Source of the DNA: Pelotomaculum sp. UBA5255
GTDB taxonomy: Bacteria; Bacillota; Desulfotomaculia; Desulfotomaculales; Pelotomaculaceae
Assembly: GCA_002408725.1 (NCBI GenBank)
Contig: DHTR01000075.1
Location: forward strand, 5,063 to 16,246
DNA length: 11,184 bases
Direction of reading: 5' to 3'
The notes below the pieces were generated by a model. That model had not been told where the DNA came from. It did not search any database and saw only the letters and a program-made list of their open reading frames with translations. A program made the position numbers and the translations under genes. Within the stretch, counting starts at the first letter, position 1; the number at the start of each line of letters is the position of its first letter. Below are positions 1-5,632 of the stretch, piece by piece.

Positions 1-371
1 CCGAGTCCCATGCTGACCATTTTTGAGTCGATGACTTCAATATCCGCGCCGGGAACCATTTCTTTAGCGATCCGGGCAGACTGGCAAGTTCCGCTCATAG
101 CGGATGAAAGGTGGATGGATACGATGCTTTTTGTCGAAAGCCGGGTGTAGACCGAGCTAAATTCTACCGGGGTCGGTTGGGAAGTGGTTGCCTGCTCACG
201 TCTTTCCACCATGCGCATGTAAAACTGTTCCGTATTGATGTCTACACCGTCTAAGTAAGTCTCCTTGCCATTAAAAATAACTTTCAGCGGTACAACGACA
301 ATATTATATTTTTCGACTAGTTCTTCCGGCAGGTCGGCGGTACTGTCGGTAACAATTCGAACCTGACTTAT
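1..371 (-). CDS. DegV/FakB-family fatty acid-binding protein, N-terminal part (cut by window edge)
   Basis: Partial gene; about 123 N-terminal residues are visible and the rest lies beyond position 1. Proteins of this family (FakB in staphylococci) hold a fatty acid and present it to the kinase FakA for phosphorylation in the cytosol. Visible hallmarks are the N-terminal strand and loop VTDSTADLP (residues 7-15 counted from the ATA at 371), TTSQPTP (62-68) and LSSAMSGT (88-95). The last two hold the Thr and Ser that contact the fatty acid carboxylate in FakB. The gene follows fakA by 14 nt on the same strand, with an AGGTGG ribosome binding site at 383-378, so the two are surely co-transcribed. 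The start is odd: between the in-frame stop at 440-438 and the VTDS motif there is no ATG, GTG or TTG. ATA (371-369, 6 nt after the SD) or ATT (374-372) are the best-placed candidates. Family call is firm; exact start and lipid specificity are not. Confidence 0.9.
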   Translation of the reverse strand, partial: MSQVRIVTDSTADLPEELVEKYNIVVVPLKVIFNGKETYLDGVDINTEQFYMRMVERREQATTSQPTPVEFSSVYTRLSTKSIVSIHLSSAMSGTCQSARIAKEMVPGADIEVIDSKMVSMGL

Positions 372-377
372 AATTAA

Positions 378-383
378 CCACCT
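378..383 (-). promoter_or_regulatory. Ribosome binding site of the DegV gene
   Basis: AGGTGG lies in the 14-nt gap between the fakA stop (388-386) and the DegV reading frame. It is 6 nt before an ATA and 3 nt before an ATT codon, and no canonical start codon follows it in frame before the conserved VTDST motif. Confidence 0.7.
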
Positions 384-385
384 GC

Positions 386-2008
386 TTACTCTACTGAAAT
401 AATTAAATGATAAACCGGCTGTCCACCTTCTTGCACATCAAAATCCTGCCCATGGAAACTTTTCCTGATCCTTTCAACCAGTTCCACAACCTCGTTATCG
501 TTCATTGAATCTCCATAAAATATTGTTATTAAACGGCCTTCTCCTTCGATCAGAACGGCAAGGAGCTCTTTTAGCACGTCTGTCAGGTCGGTACCTGCGG
601 CAACGATTTCTCCGTCACCCAGGCCGATAAACTGACCCTTTTCGATGGATAATCCATTGCAGCAGGCAGAATCACGAACCGCCGTGGTAATCTCGCCCGT
701 GCGGACAGATGCCAGAGCATGTTTCATTTTGCGGGCCGCAGTTTCAAATTCTTCCTCCGGGCTCAAGGCGAGGAGCGCACTGAGACCCTGGGGAATGCTC
801 CTGGAGGGAATAACGATGATTTCCTTACGAGAAAGCTGGCCGGCTTGCTCCGCAGCCAGAATAATATTCTTATTATTGGGAAGAAGCAGAACCTTTTTCT
901 CCGGAACTTCCTCGATTCCCTTTAATAAGTCCCCCGTACTGGGATTTAAGGTCTGGCCACCGTCAATCACGGTATCCGCACCAAGGTTTTTCATAATTGC
1001 GGTTAATCCTTCACCGGACCCTACCGAGACGATGCCAAAGGATTTTATGGATCCTGCCTGTCCCTCAAGTGGAGGCTTATCCCTTTGTTGTTCTTCCATG
1101 TTCGTAATTTTCAAGTTATGCAGCTTCCCGTATTTGAGGCAGCACTCCAGCACAAGTCCCGGATGGTTGGAGTGGATGTGGATCTTGGCCAGTTCCTCAT
1201 CGCCCACGACCATCAAGCAGTCCCCTAATGGAATCAGTTCTCTTTTTAGTTCAGCCAGGGGAAGCCCGTCCCCTCTTAATAACAGCTCAGTGCAATAGGT
1301 AAAACTTAAGACCGATGTGACCGTTGTAGGGTCCGGCCTGCTTGCTTCTGTTTCCAGCGGAGCAAGCCCGGAAACAACATCTTTGGCCAAAGGTGAAGCA
1401 GATTTGAGAGCCTGCAGAAAACCCTCCAGGATCACCACAAAACCTTTTCCCCCGGCGTCCACGACACCTGCCTGCTTCAGGGCCGGCAGGAGGTCCGGAG
1501 TTTCCTGCAGCGCATCCAAGGCCTTTTTTGAGATTGCCACCATCATCCTCAGCAGGTCTCCACTCCGTTGCGCGGCTGCTTCTTCCGCTGATTTTCTAAC
1601 GACGGTGAGAATTGTGCCTTCCACAGGTCTCATAACGGCCTTGTAGGCCATCTGCACACCTTCTTGCAGTGCGCGTGAGATATCCGAAGCGTTAGCATTT
1701 TCTTTTGTTCGCAGTGCGCAGGCAAACCCATGCAGGACTTGGGAAAGAATGACACCTGAATTTCCCCTTGCGCCCATCAGGGCTCCCCTGGCTGCCGCCT
1801 CGGCAACAAGGTCGATGCGGTTTGAATCCGCTCCGAGGGCTTCTTTTAAGGATGCCTCTATGGTTTGGTACATATTGGTGCCGGTGTCGCCGTCTGGAAC
1901 CGGAAAGACATTGAGGGCGTCAATGTCTTTCTTTGCCTGGCCCAGTAAGATCACTGCACCCCGAAGCATCATCAGCAAGTCAGTACCGTTGAAACTGTAT
2001 ACTGCCAC
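386..2008 (-). CDS. fakA: Fatty acid kinase FakA (DAK2/DhaL-domain protein, YloV family)
   Basis: ATP-dependent kinase that phosphorylates fatty acids bound to a FakB/DegV partner, feeding acyl-phosphates to phospholipid synthesis (PlsX/PlsY route); cytosolic. The 540-residue length matches the family (about 550). The N-terminal DhaL-like ATP-binding domain spans roughly residues 1-200 and carries PVPDGDTGTN (36-45), whose Asp residues bind Mg-ATP, and the ARGNSGVILSQ motif (79-89). The middle and C-terminal thirds match the YloV-type architecture, including a glycine-rich stretch GIVSVGSGEGL. The start is GTG at 2008, chosen because GGAGG (2019-2015) precedes it by 6 nt and the family's N-terminus begins here. 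A DegV-family gene follows directly, the usual partner. The Asp23/YloU gene that often precedes this kinase in Firmicutes is absent; instead a terminator and a 32-codon ORF lie upstream. Strong identification. Confidence 0.95.
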   Translation of the reverse strand: MAVYSFNGTDLLMMLRGAVILLGQAKKDIDALNVFPVPDGDTGTNMYQTIEASLKEALGADSNRIDLVAEAAARGALMGARGNSGVILSQVLHGFACALRTKENANASDISRALQEGVQMAYKAVMRPVEGTILTVVRKSAEEAAAQRSGDLLRMMVAISKKALDALQETPDLLPALKQAGVVDAGGKGFVVILEGFLQALKSASPLAKDVVSGLAPLETEASRPDPTTVTSVLSFTYCTELLLRGDGLPLAELKRELIPLGDCLMVVGDEELAKIHIHSNHPGLVLECCLKYGKLHNLKITNMEEQQRDKPPLEGQAGSIKSFGIVSVGSGEGLTAIMKNLGADTVIDGGQTLNPSTGDLLKGIEEVPEKKVLLLPNNKNIILAAEQAGQLSRKEIIVIPSRSIPQGLSALLALSPEEEFETAARKMKHALASVRTGEITTAVRDSACCNGLSIEKGQFIGLGDGEIVAAGTDLTDVLKELLAVLIEGEGRLITIFYGDSMNDNEVVELVERIRKSFHGQDFDVQEGGQPVYHLIISVE

Positions 2009-2033
2009 AGGCTACCTCCATCAAATTAAAACG

Positions 2034-2039
2034 ATTATA
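2034..2039 (-). promoter_or_regulatory. Possible -10 element for fakA
   Basis: On the minus strand the hexamer is a perfect TATAAT, placed so that transcription would begin about 20 nt before the fakA GTG and just before its ribosome binding site. No good -35 hexamer is seen 17 nt upstream (AGGTAG), so this is tentative. If real, fakA has its own promoter downstream of the terminator at 2100-2125. Confidence 0.4.
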
Positions 2040-2099
2040 AACTAATTCGACACTAACTACCTTTTTCCTCCGGCAGCCAGTCAAAGGACGAAACCGCCT

Positions 2100-2125
2100 A
2101 AAAAAAAATACCCCTGGCACAGGGG
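2100..2125 (-). terminator. Intrinsic terminator after the small ORF and before fakA
   Basis: Read on the minus strand: CCCCTG (2125-2120), loop TGC, CAGGGG (2116-2111), then TA and a run of nine T (2108-2100). This is a classic Rho-independent terminator. Its stem begins 2 nt after the stop codon of the 32-codon ORF and about 90 nt before fakA. Confidence 0.85.
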
Positions 2126-2127
2126 CG

Positions 2128-2226
2128 TTAGTAAAGAAACAGTGGAACAAGATAGAACTCATACGGGTTATTCTCATTTTCTTGCTCATTTTCTTTTATT
2201 TCTTCCTGCCGGTCCTGATCCTTCAT
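2128..2226 (-). CDS. Small ORF, 32 residues, unknown; possible leader peptide of fakA
   Basis: I do not recognise this peptide. It has an ATG at 2226 and a strong GGGAGG site (2238-2233) 6 nt upstream, which favours real translation. The first 20 residues are highly polar and acidic or amide-rich (MKDQDRQEEIKENEQENENN). The last dozen are hydrophobic and aromatic (PYEFYLVPLFLY). It ends with TAA 2 nt before the stem of an intrinsic terminator, in the same direction as fakA. It could be a leader peptide whose translation affects terminator formation, a small membrane-binding protein, or the end product of an independent short transcript. There is no codon run for one amino acid, so a classical amino-acid attenuator is not indicated. 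Confidence concerns translation, not function. Confidence 0.6.
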   Translation of the reverse strand: MKDQDRQEEIKENEQENENNPYEFYLVPLFLY

Positions 2227-2264
2227 CTTTAGCCTCCCGCTTTCTGTATATATCAAATATAATA

Positions 2265-2276
2265 TGTCTTAAGACA
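2265..2276. repeat. 12-bp perfect palindrome between divergent genes
   Basis: TGTCTTAAGACA is a perfect inverted repeat. It lies between the leftward small ORF (start 2226) and the rightward yajQ promoter (2308-2336), about where the leftward promoter would be. It may be an operator; chance is possible at this length. Confidence 0.4.
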
Positions 2277-2307
2277 GTACTTATGACAACGAATTGCACG
2301 ACATCCT

Positions 2308-2336
2308 TTGACATTTTTCGTTATTGGTTGTAAATT
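2308..2336 (+). promoter_or_regulatory. Sigma-A-type promoter of yajQ
   Basis: A perfect TTGACA -35 (2308-2313), 17-bp spacer and TAAATT -10 (2331-2336). Transcription would begin near 2343, just ahead of the AGGAGGG ribosome binding site (2349-2355). Confidence 0.75.
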
Positions 2337-2358
2337 TAATAAAATGACAGGAGGGTGA

Positions 2359-2865
2359 ATGGTCCCAATGGCAAAAGAAAATTCTTTCGACATTGTCTCA
2401 CAGGTTGATCTGCAGGAGGTCAACAATGCCGTTAACCAGGCCGTTAAAGAGCTACAGACCCGCTTTGATTTCAAGGGAAGCAGGAGCGAGATCAACTATG
2501 ATGGTGAGCACATTACCATTATTAGTGATGATGAGTTTAAACTCAAAAACGTAGTGGATATCCTTGAGGCCAGGCTGGTCAAACGGGGTATCAATTTGAA
2601 GGCCTTAAGGTACGGGAAAATGGAGCCTGCCGCCAAAGATACCGTGCGCCGGCGAGTTGATCTTATTCAAGGCCTGGACAGGGAAATTTCCAAGGTGGTT
2701 ACCAAGCTTGTCAAGGAAAGCAAGCTAAAAGTACAGGCCAGCGTGCAGGGTGATCAGGTTAGAATCAGCGGCAAGAACCGTGATGACCTGCAGAAAATCA
2801 TCCAAATTTTAAAAGATCATGAGTTTGAGATCCCGCTGCAGTTTATTAATTATCGCACAATCTAA
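2359..2865 (+). CDS. yajQ: YajQ-family nucleotide-binding protein (UPF0234)
   Basis: Small cytosolic protein of the YajQ family; in some bacteria members bind cyclic di-GMP and affect transcription, but the role in Clostridia is not settled. The whole 168 residues match: SFDIVSQVDLQEVNNAVNQA at the N-terminus, the LQTRFDFKGS segment, LVKRGINLKALRYG near the middle, and the C-terminal signature SKLKVQASVQGDQVRISGKN followed by RDDLQKIIQ. The family has two ferredoxin-like folds. The start is given at ATG 2359; AGGAGGG (2349-2355) sits only about 4 nt before it. The alternative ATG at 2368 would give MAKENSFDIV, which looks more like the family N-terminus but is about 13 nt from the site. The gene has its own promoter, and no clear T-tract terminator follows. 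Family is certain; physiological role is inferred only from relatives. Confidence 0.97.
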   Translation: MVPMAKENSFDIVSQVDLQEVNNAVNQAVKELQTRFDFKGSRSEINYDGEHITIISDDEFKLKNVVDILEARLVKRGINLKALRYGKMEPAAKDTVRRRVDLIQGLDREISKVVTKLVKESKLKVQASVQGDQVRISGKNRDDLQKIIQILKDHEFEIPLQFINYRTI

Positions 2866-2930
2866 CGTGGAAAGCCTCTTTTGACCGGGATACCCGGTTC
2901 GGCCCCTGTGCTGCGCGCAGACGGTCCACG
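2866..2930 (+). other. Cluster of inverted repeats after yajQ
   Basis: CGTGGA (2866-2871) can pair with TCCACG (2925-2930), enclosing a 6-bp hairpin ACCGGG/CCCGGT (2884-2898) and a self-complementary CTGCGCGCAG (2911-2920). Together this could fold as a closed multi-branch structure directly after the yajQ stop. No T-run follows, so it is not a standard terminator. It may protect the mRNA 3' end or be chance; I see no tRNA features. Confidence 0.35.
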
Positions 2931-2966
2931 GCTCGATTCTGCACAGAAACCTTATTGGATTGTTTT

Positions 2967-2995
2967 TTGACTTGTAAAAGCCTGTCCGCTATACT
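2967..2995 (+). promoter_or_regulatory. Sigma-A-type promoter of rimO-pgsA
   Basis: TTGACT (2967-2972), exactly 17 bp, then TATACT (2990-2995). Expected transcription start is near 3002, giving a leader of about 31 nt before the rimO ATG. Confidence 0.75.
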
Positions 2996-3032
2996 AATTA
3001 GAATGGCTTGATGAAAGGACACCTAAATAGCT

Positions 3033-4352
3033 ATGAAAGTGGGTCTTGTCAGCCTGGGCTGCCCGAAAAATTTGGTTGATTCTGAGATTATGCTAGGGCT
3101 CCTTCAGGCGTCCGGATTTGAAATAACCAACCGGGAGCAGGATGCAGATGTTTTGATTGTTAACACCTGTTCCTTTATTAATGATGCCAAGGAAGAATCT
3201 ATCAACACGATTCTTGAACTGTCACAGCATAAAGACAGGGGAAGATGCCGCGCGCTTCTAGTTGCGGGATGCCTCGCCCAGCGCTATGCCCATGATTTAC
3301 TCGTGGACATGCCGGAAATCGACGCTGTTATCGGGACGGGTTCTATCCCGGAACTCACCGGAGTAATCCACCGTGCTCTGAATGGGGAAAAGGTCTTACT
3401 TGTAGGAAAGCCCGGTTATCTCCACACTGCCGAATCACCCAAAGTCCAGGCTACACCCTTTTACAGCGCTTACCTAAAAATCGCGGAAGGGTGTGACAAT
3501 TGCTGCACGTACTGCACCATCCCGCACGTAAGAGGTCCTTTTAGAAGCAGGGACGCGGACGACATCTTAACAGAAGCGGCGTCAATGGCCGCGTGCGGCG
3601 TCACAGAACTAACCCTAGTAGCTCAGGACACTACACGATACGGCATGGACCGATACAACAAGTCGTCCCTGCACACCCTGCTCAGTCGCCTGACCCACCT
3701 GGAGGAACTGGTCTGGATCCGGCTGCTTTACACCTACCCGGCGCTTTTAAATGACGATTTGATCCAGTTAATGGCCGAGGAAGAAAAATTATGCCGCTAC
3801 CTGGACATCCCCCTGCAGCATGCCTCCACTCCCGTACTACAGCGAATGAACCGGCGTGGCAGCGGGGAGCAGTCGGCCCGGCTCATTGAAAAATTGCATG
3901 CTGCCATACCAGATATTACCCTTAGAACAACCTTTATTGTGGGTTTTCCAGGCGAAACCGAAAGAGATTTTGAGGAACTTCTTCAGTTTATGTCGGAAAT
4001 ACAATTTGATCGTGTGGGTATTTTCCAATATTCCAGGGAAGAGGGAACCCCTGCGGCCACCTTGCCCGATCAGGTTCCCGAAGAGCTAAAGCAGGAACGA
4101 AGAAACAGAGCCATGGCCCTTCAACAAAAAATATCATGGAAGAAAAACCAACTCAAGGTAGGGCGAGTTCTAAAGGTACTGGTTGAAGGCCGCAACCCAA
4201 GGGGAGTATATTTTGGGAGAAGCGAAGGGGATGCCCCGGATGTTGACGGTAAAGTATACTTTAAGGCGCCCTTGGAATTAAGCCCGGGTGAATATGTAAA
4301 AGTTCGGGTAACAGCAGCCCGCGCCTATGATTTGAATGGAGAATTGGTTTGA
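3033..4352 (+). CDS. rimO: Ribosomal protein S12 methylthiotransferase RimO
   Basis: Radical-SAM enzyme that adds a methylthio group to the conserved aspartate of ribosomal protein S12. At 439 residues it is full length. The N-terminal UPF0004 domain has the three cysteines of the auxiliary iron-sulfur cluster: C10 (SLGCPKNLVDSE, which marks RimO rather than MiaB), C46 (NTCSFINDAKEES) and C80 (AGCLAQRY). The radical-SAM domain has C154-x3-C158-x2-C161 in AEGCDNCCTYCTIPHVRG, with an extra Cys157 inside the motif where relatives often have Arg. A TRAM RNA-binding-type domain fills roughly residues 375-439. The ATG fits the family start, but the nearest SD-like AAAGGA (3014-3019) is a long 13 nt away. 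pgsA follows with a 1-nt stop/start overlap, so the two are translationally coupled. Very confident. Confidence 0.97.
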   Translation: MKVGLVSLGCPKNLVDSEIMLGLLQASGFEITNREQDADVLIVNTCSFINDAKEESINTILELSQHKDRGRCRALLVAGCLAQRYAHDLLVDMPEIDAVIGTGSIPELTGVIHRALNGEKVLLVGKPGYLHTAESPKVQATPFYSAYLKIAEGCDNCCTYCTIPHVRGPFRSRDADDILTEAASMAACGVTELTLVAQDTTRYGMDRYNKSSLHTLLSRLTHLEELVWIRLLYTYPALLNDDLIQLMAEEEKLCRYLDIPLQHASTPVLQRMNRRGSGEQSARLIEKLHAAIPDITLRTTFIVGFPGETERDFEELLQFMSEIQFDRVGIFQYSREEGTPAATLPDQVPEELKQERRNRAMALQQKISWKKNQLKVGRVLKVLVEGRNPRGVYFGRSEGDAPDVDGKVYFKAPLELSPGEYVKVRVTAARAYDLNGELV

Positions 4353-4897
4353 TGAACCTACCAAACCGCTTGACCCTGGCAAGACTACTTTTAATTCCTG
4401 TGTTTTTACTGGTGGCTTCTTATAAGTCCCTGTATGCGGATGCAGTTGCTGCTGCTGTTTTTGTCCTGGGCGCGGTCACCGATGGACTAGACGGATACTA
4501 TGCTAGAAAAAACAAGCAGGTGACTCTTCTAGGTAAATTCATGGACCCTCTCGTAGATAAGATTCTAATCTCGGCCGCACTTGTCGTCCTTGTTGAACTG
4601 GGAAGGCTGTCAGGTTGGATTGCAGTGGTGATTATCAGCAGGGAATTTGCCGTAACAGGGTTAAGGGCTATCGCCGCAGCGGAGGGAGTGGTAATCACCG
4701 CAAGCAACCTTGGTAAAATAAAGACCGTCACCCAAATTGTCGCCATCGCTGCAATTTTCCTCAGGGATTTTCCTTTCAGCCTCATCCACATACCCTTTGG
4801 CTCTATCGCTATGGCCGTAGCCTTGCTGTTTACCTTTTGGTCCGGCCTTGACTACTTTATGAGCACCTGGAAGCTCTTAAAAAAAGACGGCTACTAA
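4352..4897 (+). CDS. pgsA: CDP-diacylglycerol--glycerol-3-phosphate 3-phosphatidyltransferase
   Basis: Integral membrane enzyme that makes phosphatidylglycerol phosphate from CDP-diacylglycerol and glycerol-3-phosphate, the committed step to phosphatidylglycerol and cardiolipin. The CDP-alcohol phosphotransferase signature D-x2-DG-x2-AR-x8-G-x3-D-x3-D is complete at residues 44-69 (D44, D47, G48, A51, R52, G61, D65, D69). Several hydrophobic helices are visible (about 8-23, 31-43, 72-85, 90-110 and near the C-terminus). Length is 181 residues, normal for the family. I chose ATG 4352, whose A is the last base of the rimO stop. A TTG at 4349 would add one Met, but MNLPNRLTLARL is the usual family N-terminus. 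GGAG at 4338-4341 is 10 nt upstream. Very confident. Confidence 0.97.
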   Translation: MNLPNRLTLARLLLIPVFLLVASYKSLYADAVAAAVFVLGAVTDGLDGYYARKNKQVTLLGKFMDPLVDKILISAALVVLVELGRLSGWIAVVIISREFAVTGLRAIAAAEGVVITASNLGKIKTVTQIVAIAAIFLRDFPFSLIHIPFGSIAMAVALLFTFWSGLDYFMSTWKLLKKDGY

Positions 4898-4920
4898 TAG
4901 GGAGGAGCATTCCCCTATTA
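4895..4920 (+). other. Inverted repeat at the pgsA stop codon
   Basis: TAATAGGG (4895-4902) and CCCTATTA (4913-4920) are perfect 8-bp arms around a 10-nt loop, beginning in the pgsA stop codon. No T-run follows, so it is at most a weak terminator or an mRNA end stabiliser. The rest of 4921-4990 shows no gene. Confidence 0.4.
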
Positions 4921-5007
4921 ATCAACTATATAGCGTGGCCATACTTGTAAGAACATTATGTCGGTTCTAACACCCAACTATCTACTAGGGAAATAGAAGG
5001 CTTTTTG

Positions 5008-5016
5008 TGCTATAAT
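5008..5016 (+). promoter_or_regulatory. Extended -10 promoter of the membrane-protein/protease pair
   Basis: TGCTATAAT is an extended -10 (TGn plus a perfect TATAAT at 5011-5016). The -35 position is poor (GGGAAA), as is common for extended -10 promoters. Start of transcription should be near 5022, about 35 nt before the ATG at 5057. The in-frame ATG at 5015 overlaps the -10 and therefore cannot be the translation start from this promoter. Confidence 0.6.
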
Positions 5017-5056
5017 GGTGAAACATTATGCATCTTTGCAGGAAGGAGATCCGCCT

Positions 5057-5632
5057 ATGCAGTGGCAGGGCTTAAAAATACCCATCATTGTTTTTTCCCT
5101 GCTGGCCGGATTGGCGCTCATCTTTGGCGCACAGTGGCTGTACCAGAAATACAGCTTTCAGGAGCCGCTAAATGCCAAACTAAGTCAAAATAAATCAATT
5201 GAGTCTTTTAACATTAAGAATGAGGGGCGCCAACTTCAGGTCCACGTGGCGATTCAGTATGATCAAGATCTGATGCAATCCTACAAGGAAATCAGCAAAG
5301 AACTCACTCGCACCATGGGCCGGAAGAGTTTTCAAATCATTCTGGAAGACAGCCCGGATGAGGTCCTCAACCAGGTTTGGTACAACGCCCAGTATGCGGT
5401 CTATCAGGCCGTCTTCCAGGGAAGCTTTCAGGACATGGCCCTGGCTGTTAATAGAGAAGCCTTGTCTTTAGGTGCGGAAACCCAGATTAACCTCGACCAG
5501 GGGAATATTTATATACGATTAAAACATCAGGGGCATACTCTCGACGAGGTTATCCCACTGGGTAACTGGGCGGTTTCTGCTACAACTCAGTTGCCCGCTA
5601 CCGGAGGTGCAAGCAGTGTTCAAAGAACTTAG
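5057..5632 (+). CDS. Single-pass membrane protein of unknown function, paired with FtsH-like protease
   Basis: Not recognised. The 191-residue protein has a single N-terminal membrane helix (about residues 8-27, preceded by Lys7, suggesting the N-terminus is inside) followed by about 160 residues expected outside the membrane. That part is mixed alpha/beta, with a long amphipathic stretch at about 70-90 and 103-140 and a strand-rich end. It has no Cys, so it is not a lipoprotein. Start ATG 5057 is set by AAGGAG (5043-5048) 8 nt upstream; the in-frame ATG at 5015 lies in the promoter. Its end overlaps the start of the protease gene by 17 nt, so the two are coupled. Since that protease lacks the outer domain of normal FtsH, this protein may supply an equivalent outside partner (inference). 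An LPATG string near the C-terminus (179-183) has no hydrophobic tail after it and is not a sortase signal. Confidence 0.75.
   Translation: MQWQGLKIPIIVFSLLAGLALIFGAQWLYQKYSFQEPLNAKLSQNKSIESFNIKNEGRQLQVHVAIQYDQDLMQSYKEISKELTRTMGRKSFQIILEDSPDEVLNQVWYNAQYAVYQAVFQGSFQDMALAVNREALSLGAETQINLDQGNIYIRLKHQGHTLDEVIPLGNWAVSATTQLPATGGASSVQRT
5603..5607 (+). promoter_or_regulatory. Ribosome binding site deciding the GTG 5616 start of the protease
   Basis: GGAGG ends 8 nt before GTG 5616. It overlaps the upstream in-frame GTG at 5607, which therefore cannot use it, so 5616 is the better start. Confidence 0.7.

Noticed and set aside
645..1298. Long open frame on the plus strand opposite fakA
   Set aside because: It is antisense to a full-length, clearly conserved fakA and shows no recognisable protein features; a shadow frame.
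2142..2333. Open frame of 63 codons on the plus strand across the small ORF
   Set aside because: There is no ribosome binding site, and it overlaps the terminator-proximal small ORF and the yajQ promoter; the minus-strand ORF with a strong SD is the better reading.
2866..2945. tRNA or known riboswitch in the yajQ-rimO gap
   Set aside because: No acceptor stem, T-arm or CCA end on either strand, and the promoter of rimO lies downstream of the structure, so it is not in the rimO leader.
4955..4975. Inverted repeat AGAAC/GTTCT between pgsA and the next gene
   Set aside because: Five-base arms in AT-rich DNA are expected by chance and no promoter is in register.
5591..5632. LPATG string near the C-terminus of the 191-residue membrane protein, resembling a sortase signal
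   Set aside because: A sortase signal needs a following hydrophobic helix and a basic tail. Here only eight residues follow and the frame ends. The next gene's hydrophobic start is in another frame with its own ribosome binding site.
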